This document shows positions 1 to 7,367 of a stretch of DNA of 64,000 nucleotides, in pieces. Position 1 is the stretch's first letter; each line of letters begins with the position of its first letter. The translations under genes and the position numbers were made by a program. Source of the DNA: Cupriavidus metallidurans CH34 (GTDB lineage: Bacteria > Pseudomonadota > Gammaproteobacteria > Burkholderiales > Burkholderiaceae); NCBI RefSeq assembly GCF_000196015.1, contig NC_007971.2, forward strand, positions 1-64,000. Reading direction: 5' to 3'. The notes beneath the pieces are model-generated. The model saw only the letters and a list, made by a program, of their open reading frames with translations, was not told where the DNA came from and made no database searches.

Positions 1-1125
1 ATGACCGCAACTGAGGTAGAAATCGATCCCTATCCCTATACGGACTTTGCGAGCCTGGCTTACCCGCCTCAGTTTGCTGCCGAAGCACTAGGGGTTAGCC
101 CACAAACACTCAAGATCATCGAACGCGACAACGACCTGAAGATTTCTCGGGTGCCCCGGGGGTCGGTCGAAGTCCGCAACTACTCGCTGAACGATATCTT
201 TCAGATCGCGCGAATTCGGCGAGAGAGCAAGCACATCAAGGGCTTCACGCGGCCCATCACCATTTCGGTCTTCGTCCCGAAGGGCGGTACCGCGAAAACC
301 ACCACCACTTGCAACCTGGCCATTCAGTTTTCCCTGATGGGTTTGAAGGTGCTGGTGATCGACAATGATCAGCAAGCTGACGTGTCGACCATGATGGGCT
401 ATGACCCTGACCTTACGGCGGAAGAACTCATTGACATGGGTATCCCTGGCGAAAGGTCCATCAATGGGCACATCGGCAACCTGATGCGCGTTGGCAACTT
501 CTACCAACCGATGTCGCTTGAAGAGGTCGTCAAGAAGCCCTTTGGTGAGCACGGCCCGCACCTGATCCCTGCGGAAGACTCGTTGGACGATATGGACTCT
601 GCTCTGCGCAGCGCCAATGGCTCGGACTTCCGCTATTCGCTGTTCTTCGAGCAGGCTCGCACTGGCGCCCTGCCCCACTGCAACTTGTCCAGCTATGACG
701 TGATCATCATGGACAACGCACCAGCGGGTTCGCTGCTTTCCCGAAACTCGATGGTGGCTGCGGACTTCCTGATCTGCCCGATTCGCATGGACAAGTTCTC
801 ATTCCGGGCACTCTCCCGTCTCGCGTTCCGGCTGGGTGAGTTCGCCAAGGATTTCAAGCGTGCGCCGGAGATTGTCGCGATCCCCACGATGTACGTTCGC
901 AACCGGCCGCGCGTTGAACGGAACATGGCCAGCCTCATCAGCCTGTTTCCCGGTAAGGTGACTGAGAGCCGCTTGTACCATTCGGAGGACTACTCCAAGA
1001 GCCTCGAGGACGGCGTTCCGCTGTCGCTCTGGCGCACCGGCACTGAAAATTCGCTCGGGGCAATGCGGGAAGTCTTCGAGGAGTTGGTCGCGCGCATCCG
1101 CGCAGTTACGGAGGTCGCTAAATGA
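1..1125 (+). CDS. parA: ParA partition ATPase
   Basis: A ParA-type ATPase for plasmid segregation, 374 residues. Residues about 20-75 look like a MerR/HTH DNA-binding domain, as in type Ia ParA proteins that repress their own operon. A deviant Walker A motif (KGGTAKTT, near residue 94) follows, then the VLVIDNDQQ strand typical of the family. The stop overlaps the parB start (ATGA), so the two are translationally coupled. The gene begins at the first base of the window, so its promoter and any longer start cannot be seen. Confidence 0.95.
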   Translation: MTATEVEIDPYPYTDFASLAYPPQFAAEALGVSPQTLKIIERDNDLKISRVPRGSVEVRNYSLNDIFQIARIRRESKHIKGFTRPITISVFVPKGGTAKTTTTCNLAIQFSLMGLKVLVIDNDQQADVSTMMGYDPDLTAEELIDMGIPGERSINGHIGNLMRVGNFYQPMSLEEVVKKPFGEHGPHLIPAEDSLDDMDSALRSANGSDFRYSLFFEQARTGALPHCNLSSYDVIIMDNAPAGSLLSRNSMVAADFLICPIRMDKFSFRALSRLAFRLGEFAKDFKRAPEIVAIPTMYVRNRPRVERNMASLISLFPGKVTESRLYHSEDYSKSLEDGVPLSLWRTGTENSLGAMREVFEELVARIRAVTEVAK

Positions 1126-2231
1126 AACAATCCCGACGCCTCGGCCACGATGCAGCACGGCCGCCAGCCGCTGAGGCCCCGCCTCAGCATATCCAGGGGG
1201 TTGTCGTACCCGCGGAGATGCCATCGGCCAATCTGAATCGGCCGATGTCGGAGATTCTGCGCGAGCAGGGAATCTTGGACGAAGATCCGCTTGCCCCCCC
1301 TCCCCCGCTGCAGAGCACGCCGGCACCAGCTGCTGCACCCACTCCGAGTCCTTCGCCTCGGACAGCTCCCGTCTCTGGGGGTGCATCGGGGGTTTCGCCC
1401 CCCCCGAAGGCCCTTCACATCCCCATTGGGTCCCAGCAGATGTTGCCGATGGACCAGATTGATGTCAGCCCACATCAGCCTCGGCTCGTCTTTGATCAAG
1501 ACGCCCTTGCTTCGCTGACAAGCACCATTGATCTCGTTGGGCTGAACAATCCGATTACCGTCCGACGCAAGGATGACGGTCGTTTTGAGCTCATTGCCGG
1601 CGAGCGTCGCTTCAGGGCGTTCCAACTGAAGCATGAGGCATATATTCCAGGCTTTGTCCGTGATCTTGGCGAGAAGGAAGCCGCGATCCTCGCAATGACG
1701 GACAACGATGCCCGGGAAGACCTGTCTGATTTCGAACGAGCCCTGGGCTATCAGCGATTGCTGAAGTTGGGGCATTGCCTCAACCAAATGGATATCTCCC
1801 GGTGTGTCGGTCGAAGCATGGCCACCGTCAGTCGGTGCTTGGCTTACTTCAAGTTGCCGCAGGTAGTGATTGACATGCTCATGCAGAGGCCGGGGCTGAT
1901 TGGCACTAAGGTTGTGGCTGATTTCGTCGCGTTCCATGAGCAGGGCTGCACCGAGCTGGTGATAGCGGCCGTTGTTAAGGTAGAAAAGGGCATGTCCCAG
2001 GAGAATGCCTTGAACTGGCTGAAGGCCGAGGCCCGGAAGCTCACGAACCCCGCGGCTGTCGTGATCCCACGCCGCCTGCAGATGTCCGGGAAACCGGTCG
2101 CTGACGCCAAGATCGACGGGCGGAACCTCATTCTGAAGTGTCCGAAAGACGTCAATCCGGAGCTGCTACTCCGTACGATCGAGAAATTCCTCTCCGAGGC
2201 TGCAGCGGATGACCTTGACGAGGCAGCATAG
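1122..2231 (+). CDS. parB: ParB centromere-binding protein
   Basis: ParB-family partition protein, 369 residues. The first 90 residues are rich in Pro and Ala and probably disordered. The conserved core starts near residue 105 and carries the CTP-binding GERRFRA box near residue 155. An HTH follows (about 215-240, ISRCVGRSMATVSRCL). It overlaps parA by four bases. The first of a series of TTTCAC(S)GTGAAA palindromes lies ten bases after its stop, which suggests its binding sites. That pairing is inferred from position. Confidence 0.93.
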   Translation: MKQSRRLGHDAARPPAAEAPPQHIQGVVVPAEMPSANLNRPMSEILREQGILDEDPLAPPPPLQSTPAPAAAPTPSPSPRTAPVSGGASGVSPPPKALHIPIGSQQMLPMDQIDVSPHQPRLVFDQDALASLTSTIDLVGLNNPITVRRKDDGRFELIAGERRFRAFQLKHEAYIPGFVRDLGEKEAAILAMTDNDAREDLSDFERALGYQRLLKLGHCLNQMDISRCVGRSMATVSRCLAYFKLPQVVIDMLMQRPGLIGTKVVADFVAFHEQGCTELVIAAVVKVEKGMSQENALNWLKAEARKLTNPAAVVIPRRLQMSGKPVADAKIDGRNLILKCPKDVNPELLLRTIEKFLSEAAADDLDEAA

Positions 2232-2253
2232 CCGCCTCGATTTCACCGTGAAA

Positions 2254-2283
2254 AGCCCGCGCAAATGACGCGGGCTTTTTTTG
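2254..2283 (+). terminator. Intrinsic terminator after parB
   Basis: AGCCCGCG and CGCGGGCT form an 8-bp stem over a 7-nt loop, followed by seven T. It abuts the first centromere-like palindrome. Confidence 0.85.
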
Positions 2284-3046
2284 CTCTCGACCAACTCTCC
2301 GGGCCGCCTAGAGCGCGAGAGCATTCACGGTATCCCAGCCCGGAACGGGCTTGGCCTGTCCTGCGGGCGCGGGGACTGCGCAGCGGCGAACTTACGACAA
2401 CGCCCCCGGGGGGATTCGCGAGAGATTTCACCGTGAAAACTGGTTGGATCACCGCCAGCATTTCGCGCCCGAATTCTACCCAGCGTTTTCACGGTGAAAT
2501 CTGCGCCGGCGCCAACTAGGGCGGGCGTTGCCCACGCGAATTGGGCCCACTTCAAATAACTCGCTCATGGGAGCGTCGCGGTGAAGATTCGCTGACAGGC
2601 CACCCCAGGTGCATACGCGCCCAGCGGCTAGATTTTCACGGTGAAAACTGCCACGGCGGCTACTCAGCTGGACGCTGCCAACGCCTTGTCCCGGAAGCGG
2701 AAATGCCGGCAGGCCTTTATGTGGATGCGCTCCTCGATCTTTCACGGTGAAAAGCGCCAGGTAGCCCTCGCTGCGCAATCGTCCAGCGGCGTGGTTTTCA
2801 CGGTGAAATCCCAACGTTGATGGCCCCCTCAACGTCTCAAAAGCATCACCGTCCTTGGTGCGAGCGGAGCTTTTTCACCGTGAAAAGTCAATGGTCGCTC
2901 AATCGGCGCCTGCGGTCAGGAAGCAATTTCAAGCCTGCCGTCAGCATTCAGGGGCGAGGACGCACGAGCCTACGCCAGGCTGGTCTTCGACGAAACCGCT
3001 CGGCGCGTTGCATTCCCAGCCAAGGCGCGCTAGGAGAACGCCCAGT

Positions 3047-3065
3047 CTCTGCGCATTGCGCAGAG
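3047..3065. repeat. TGCGCA-type palindrome
   Basis: CTCTGCGCA and TGCGCAGAG form a perfect 9-bp inverted repeat around a single T. It lies inside the centromere-like region. Related TGCGCA palindromes occur at 6373, 6475 and 55584. Confidence 0.6.
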
Positions 3066-3212
3066 CGCACTACACATTGCGTACTCTGTGCGTCATCGCG
3101 TTTTCACCGCGAAACCAGCGGCATCACAATTTTCACGGTGAAAACGAACGCGATCGCCGGCCGGGCATTAGGAATACCATACAAATATTGCTACGTGTTA
3201 TGTATCGCTATT

Positions 3213-3419
3213 GTGAGAAACGAGGAGCTAGTTGCAGTTCGCAAATGGCAGGAGAGCACACTGGGCACTTCTCCGAGCACTAGCCATTCGGTCAAACGTG
3301 ATCATCGCGAGATTGGATATCGGCTTGCCGAGGTTGCACTCAGCAGGACACCAAGAATGAACACCGGGAATTTCGAGAAAGAGGCGGGAGGTTTCGTGCC
3401 TCGCGTAGGGAAGCACTAG
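3213..3419 (+). CDS. Possible small protein, 68 residues
   Basis: An open frame from GTG, unrecognised, charged and Arg/Lys-rich. The reason to list it is that an exact copy of the TACGTGTTATGTA motif seen before other plasmid genes sits at 3192-3204, just upstream. No good Shine-Dalgarno is visible and the start is uncertain. It could be noncoding spacer between the centromere array and rep. Confidence 0.3.
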   Translation: MRNEELVAVRKWQESTLGTSPSTSHSVKRDHREIGYRLAEVALSRTPRMNTGNFEKEAGGFVPRVGKH

Positions 3420-3485
3420 CAAGCTCGACGAGCTCAACCGCGCGCACTCTGGCGGCGGTCTTTCGCATGTATTGAGGAGGGCAGG

Positions 3486-4823
3486 TCAGGCAGCCTTCTG
3501 TTCCTCTGCCTGTCGCTTCACGTATTGGGCCAGTTCGACCTTCAGTGCCTTACGAGCCATGATTGCCGCCTCATCCGGCCTAGCCTTTACCTTCTGCCGC
3601 CGCGCAGCCATCTGGAACGTAGTCTCCTTGTACAGTCCATCAAGGACAGCAAGTCGTTCGTCGTCCGTCATCGAGGCGAAGATAGCCAGACCTTCTTCGA
3701 TATCGCGCTCAAGATTGCGCGCAAACTCGATCTCAGCGACCGGTACCATTGGCTTACTCGGGACTGCTTCGGCTGGGCTACCAAACGCCGCCTCGCGCTC
3801 CATTTCGCTAAGTGCCCAACCCTCTTTGATCGCGGTCATTAGGTAGGCACCAGGCGATTTCACCCCTCCAACTTTGACTCGGTACCTCACGAGCTCAATC
3901 GCCGCACGGATTCGCTCATCCGTGTTCACTTCGCGATTGCTGATGATCTCATTGATCTGCCTGGTGCTCAGCCCAAAGCCCTTAACGAGAGTCTCATACA
4001 GATCCTTCAGCTCATGTGGTTGCGCAAAGTCCAGAACGAGCTTGCCCTCTGCGTTGTCCCTAAGCTTGAATCGAATCGCCGCAACGCGTCGCGAACCCTG
4101 CGCGGTCTTCGTTTCGTACTCAACGTAGAGATCGGTCAGTTCATTGATTTGGGCAATGTTCTTATCCAGAACCAACCGCTTGAACTGCTTGTACTCGGTG
4201 AGTGATTTGACCGCGTCAGCATTGACCCACTTCCTGACCTCTTCGATCGGAAGCCAGTTCGTAGTCCCCATGAATCGAAGGGCGCCCAAACGCTCATACA
4301 GGATGTACGCGTACTGGCTGAGTGCCGCAGACATGCGCAAGGATAGATAGGTATAGCGCTTCGGATCTTTGAGTTGTCGACGGATCATCTCGTCGACCTT
4401 GAACACAACGCGCCCGCCTGCGATCCCTACAGAACCAAGAAGCGGCACTGACACCCATTGCGGGTCGCCGCCGCCCTTGCGCTCAACAGAGACTTGAACC
4501 GATGAGCTCTGGCACTCGCGCAGGGCCTTCTTGAGGTGCGCGACGTTGTTCGATGTTTCGAACTTAGCGAGCCATTTGAAGTAGCCGAGCTCGATATCGT
4601 AATGCTCAAGATCCGGGTTCTCCGACACCGTGAGCCACAACGCATTGATGGCCCGCCTTGCCACGAGGGACATAGGGGTGACGTCAATCAGAACATTGGT
4701 TTTGCGGTACCCAATGTCGCGCGTGGATTCAGTGATTGCGGTACTAGGCCCGAGCTCCTCGCGGACAGCGTTGAAGATATCGAAACCCAGCTGCTCCTGG
4801 ATGTTTTTTGGGAGATTAGACAT
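3486..4823 (-). CDS. rep: Plasmid replication initiator (Rep_3 type)
   Basis: A 445-residue protein with the features of iteron-binding initiators: an N-terminal winged-helix region (about 25-130, with DVTPMSLVARRAINALW), a second winged helix (about 150-260) and a charged, helical C-terminal tail. It is transcribed leftward away from the iteron blocks, as expected for an initiator that binds upstream repeats. The start chosen (MSNLPKN) is eight codons inside the longest frame; neither start has a strong ribosome site. Family assignment is by overall pattern. Confidence 0.85.
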   Translation of the reverse strand: MSNLPKNIQEQLGFDIFNAVREELGPSTAITESTRDIGYRKTNVLIDVTPMSLVARRAINALWLTVSENPDLEHYDIELGYFKWLAKFETSNNVAHLKKALRECQSSSVQVSVERKGGGDPQWVSVPLLGSVGIAGGRVVFKVDEMIRRQLKDPKRYTYLSLRMSAALSQYAYILYERLGALRFMGTTNWLPIEEVRKWVNADAVKSLTEYKQFKRLVLDKNIAQINELTDLYVEYETKTAQGSRRVAAIRFKLRDNAEGKLVLDFAQPHELKDLYETLVKGFGLSTRQINEIISNREVNTDERIRAAIELVRYRVKVGGVKSPGAYLMTAIKEGWALSEMEREAAFGSPAEAVPSKPMVPVAEIEFARNLERDIEEGLAIFASMTDDERLAVLDGLYKETTFQMAARRQKVKARPDEAAIMARKALKVELAQYVKRQAEEQKAA

Positions 4824-4925
4824 GGCAGAGTGCGCCCAATGCACTAAGAGACTGCCGTAATATCTCCGTAATGGTGTAATGAGTCAAGTATACGATTGCA
4901 CCTTTGCGCAACACCGTTGCCAAGA

Positions 4926-5175
4926 GGCACCAATCAATGACACCGTCGAACCAACTGATGCCACCATGACTGAGCGCCACTCCCCGGAAACCTAGACTGG
5001 GCGCGCCTTTCCGGGATATACGCACATCAAGCCAACGGTTAACACCTTCCACCAATTCATTGCACCTTGGCACCAATGGATAGCACCGTAGGAAGCCAAT
5101 TTCTTACACCTTTGCGGCCCAATGCGGTACACCAATCCCCCAACAGATATCACCTTGGCACCAACAGTTAACACT
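4926..5175 (-). repeat. Rep-proximal iteron block (inverted, degenerate)
   Basis: About eight related repeats, read here as CCAAT(N)5-7(C/A)ACC, for example 4926-4944, 5048-5066, 5069-5087, 5092-5110 and 5157-5175. The copy at 5112-5133 has the full TTGCGGCCCAAT form. They are the reverse complement of the right-hand iterons, but several have GGCACC where the others have TGCGGACC. Copies are packed about 20-25 bp apart next to rep, so they may also serve autoregulation. Confidence 0.7.
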
Positions 5176-5296
5176 TTGCTGCTCGTAAGCCATTGAATTA
5201 TTTAAGCAAAACGAGACCCGTATACGTTGGTTGGTTTACGTAAACAAAGCTGCTAGCTCTCCGCAGAAAAATGCGGAACGTCAAAACCACCGGTAC

Positions 5297-5305
5297 TTAT
5301 CCACA
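5297..5305 (+). promoter_or_regulatory. DnaA box
   Basis: TTATCCACA is an exact match to the consensus DnaA box, placed between the two iteron blocks. Confidence 0.75.
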
Positions 5306-5351
5306 GCCATCGGCACTTGCCGCTTCGTCACCGCGACCGCTATCGCAGTAC

Positions 5352-6030
5352 GGTGCAATCTGTTGGACCGCAATGAGCTCCGCCACACAGAGATGCAATC
5401 AACTCGACGCAACCCTCCCTCTCTAAACCCCATGGTGCAATCAGTTGGTCCGCAATCTTCCATATCGGTATGGGTGCAATGTATTGGCCCGCAAAGCCCC
5501 AGGGGGAAAGGTGCAATGTATTGGCCCGCAAAATCGGCGTTCACTTGCCGCTATGGTGCAACGTATTGGTCCGCAAGAGACTGGGCACATGGTGCAGTCA
5601 ATTGGTCCGCAGAGTACCTCTCAACGACATGGTGTAGTTTATTGGTCCGCAAACGGACTCTCTACCATGGTGCAATGAATTGGCCCGCAGGGGGCTAGAA
5701 CCGATAGCGCAGTTCTTTAGTCCGCAGAAACCCTAGCGCGTCATGGGCCCGCTACCCCCAGGCAATATGGTGTATCTGATTGGTCCGCAACCGCACGAGT
5801 ACCGGCTATGGTGCAGTCGATTGGTCCGCAACCATGGCGAATCAGCGGCGTTAGCAGCTCTGCGCAGGCTCAAACACGCGCAAGGTGGCATCCGTTGGTC
5901 CGCAAAATGTGAGGACAAATAAGCACTCGCCTCGAAAGGTGCAATGACTTGGTCCGCAAAGATTGGCCACTGATTCCAGCATCTCTTACAGCACCTGCAC
6001 TGCGCAAAGGTGCAATGGTTTGGTCCGCAA
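5352..6030 (+). repeat. Main iteron array (13 direct copies, 22 bp)
   Basis: Direct repeats of GGTGCAAT(N)4TTGG(T/C)CCGCAA start at 5352, 5434, 5473, 5510, 5555, 5591, 5631, 5669, 5769, 5810, 5884, 5938 and 6009, with a decayed copy near 5705. Spacing is 36-46 bp in the central block and looser outside. TTGG(T/C)CCGCA is the best conserved half. These are Rep binding sites by analogy with iteron plasmids. Confidence 0.85.
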
Positions 6031-6124
6031 TTTCTCCCAGCGGGGTTCAACCGGCAAGGTTATGACAACAATTAGCGAGATCTAGCGATAGGAAGCACTC
6101 ACTAAAGCTCCGCAAATTGCGCCA

Positions 6125-6252
6125 CGGTCCACCAAACCGTTACACCTTGCCCGCGGGAGCGGGCTTTGCGGTCCAAAACGCATCACCCTAGGTAGTGCTC
6201 CATGGGGCACCTCCGCAAACTTTTGCGGGTCTGCGGGCCAAATCGTTACACC
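6125..6252 (-). repeat. Inverted outlying iterons
   Basis: Three copies of the 22-bp iteron in the opposite orientation (6125-6146, 6166-6187, 6231-6252), beyond the direct array. They are more diverged than the central copies but keep CCAAA(N)TTACACC or a close variant. Confidence 0.65.
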
Positions 6253-6372
6253 TTTCACCGCTGCCGCGAGGCGTAGACAGCCTGGAGCATCAGTACGCGG
6301 GGAGGGCGAGTTCCGGATCAGATCTTTGCTTGCCTGTCGGCTGAATGGAGGGGCGGAACACGTTTCTCGATC

Positions 6373-6508
6373 GTGCAATGCGCATTGCACCACCCGCCTT
6401 GTTCGGCAGCGTTCCTGCGGGTCTTACTGGCCGAAGCACTGCGCAATACGTAATGCGCCCTGGGCAGTGCTCAATACCCAATGCGCAATGCTCACTGCGC
6501 ATTGGGTA
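6373..6508. repeat. Cluster of TGCGCA palindromes
   Basis: GTGCAATGCGCATTGCAC (6373-6390) is a perfect 18-bp palindrome. TACCCAATGCGCA (6475-6487) and TGCGCATTGGGTA (6496-6508) form a 13-bp inverted repeat over 8 nt. Between them, GCACTGCGCAATACG adds further TGCGC copies. No gene was found here. Confidence 0.6.
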
Positions 6509-6530
6509 CTCATCTCTGAACGCGCCGCCG

Positions 6531-6545
6531 TTTTCACTGTGAAAA
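6531..6545. repeat. Outlying parS-like palindrome
   Basis: TTTTCAC(T)GTGAAAA, the centromere-type palindrome with T instead of S at the centre, about 3.4 kb from the main array and on the far side of the origin. Confidence 0.55.
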
Positions 6546-6695
6546 GTGGCGCTACCACGGTATGCCAGCCCCGGAACTGTAATCAGTGACGGGGGCCATC
6601 CAAAGACGAGCGATCGCACGCAAGACATGCAACTCCCAAGGACTCCTGCGCTAGGCGGCCGATACACGCTGTTGTCAGCCATATCGGAGTACCAG

Positions 6696-6714
6696 GGCAA
6701 CCCGCAAGCTTGCC
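6696..6714 (+). promoter_or_regulatory. Leader hairpin with GCAAG loop
   Basis: GGCAA and TTGCC close a 9-nt loop containing GCAAG, 36 nt before the start of the next gene. It resembles the hairpins found ahead of many single-gene units further along the window. Confidence 0.4.
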
Positions 6715-6750
6715 TCGGACATCCAACCTCAGAGCTTCCAGGAGAACCTC

Positions 6751-7236
6751 ATGTCAATCGCATTGATCCTCAAAGCCGGCGAAGGCTCCATCTTCCCGAA
6801 CCACGCAAAGACGTCCGACAAGGACCCGCTGTTCCTCGGGTGGATGGAGTTTCCCCTCGACGAACAGAAGAAGAACTCGCTCCGGCTCGATGTCGCTGTT
6901 TGGCGGAAAAATAACAGCGGCAAAGATTTCTACTCGCTGTCCATCGGCGGCATTCCTGCAACCCTCTTCAAGGAAGAGAAGCAGGACAGGCCGGAGAGCT
7001 CCCCTGACTATGCCGGCAGCTTTGGCTTCGGCCGAGAGATGCGAATCGCCGGCTGGCGCAAGAAAACGAAGGAGGGCGACAACCCTTACATCAGCATCTC
7101 AGTAGTGGAGAAGAAAGCCGCTGCGAACAGTGAGCGCGCGCAAACGCCGGCAGCCGCCCAGGAGCAAAAGGCTCCCCCCAGGCAACCGGCCCCGTCACAG
7201 GAAGCAGCAGGACATCCGGGATTTGACTTCATCTAA
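6751..7236 (+). CDS. DUF736-like / OB-type small protein
   Basis: 161 residues with a good ribosome site (AGGAGAACCTC). Not confidently recognised. Residues 85-120 (FGREMRIAGWRKKTKEGDNPYISISV) resemble DUF736-type plasmid proteins and the strand pattern of small OB folds. The last 50 residues are Ala/Pro/Gln-rich and end in HPGFDFI, reminiscent of the acidic-hydrophobic tail of single-strand DNA-binding proteins. A role in plasmid DNA metabolism is a guess from this and from its place next to the origin. Confidence 0.6.
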   Translation: MSIALILKAGEGSIFPNHAKTSDKDPLFLGWMEFPLDEQKKNSLRLDVAVWRKNNSGKDFYSLSIGGIPATLFKEEKQDRPESSPDYAGSFGFGREMRIAGWRKKTKEGDNPYISISVVEKKAAANSERAQTPAAAQEQKAPPRQPAPSQEAAGHPGFDFI

Positions 7237-7246
7237 CCGCAACATG

Positions 7247-7278
7247 CCCCCACGAGAGATTTCGTGGGGCTTTTTTTT
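7247..7278 (+). terminator. Intrinsic terminator
   Basis: CCCCACGA and TCGTGGGG stem, then C and eight T, just after the preceding gene. Confidence 0.85.
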
Positions 7279-7367
7279 GCCCCTTTTCCACGGATCGGGC
7301 GAGGCGACACGTCCCTATAATCGCGCGTTCACTATATGAGGGCGGGCCAGAGGTCCGAGAGCGGACA

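Larger units (their letters stand above)
2241..3143. repeat. parS-like palindrome array (9 copies)
   Basis: A 13-bp palindrome, TTTCAC(S)GTGAAA, occurs at 2241, 2426, 2487, 2634, 2740, 2796, 2873 and 3131, with one degenerate copy at 3102 (GCGAAA arm). Spacing is irregular (29 to 229 bp). The design (two 6-bp arms around a G/C) matches the KorB operator plan, though the arm sequence differs. Its place directly after parAB suggests a multi-site centromere. No convincing gene was seen between 2232 and about 3210. Confidence 0.75.
4845..6260. other. Replication origin region
   Basis: About 1.4 kb without a credible gene, lying upstream of rep. It holds two iteron blocks on either side of a more AT-rich stretch (about 5190-5260), a consensus DnaA box and the 12-bp palindrome GTTTACGTAAAC at 5234-5245. 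Open frames here simply translate the iterons. Confidence 0.85.

Noticed and set aside
799..1937. Long minus-strand frames opposite parA and parB
   Set aside because: They are shadows of the well-supported partition genes on the other strand.
5231..5698. Long open frames on both strands across the iteron arrays
   Set aside because: They translate the 22-bp repeats (for example repeated ATYWSAR and GPQ motifs), have no ribosome site, and appear in several frames at once.
5352..6030. Possible CRISPR array
   Set aside because: Repeats are 22 bp with only about 14-50 bp of irregular spacing, are degenerate, lie beside a rep gene and have no cas genes; they fit iterons.
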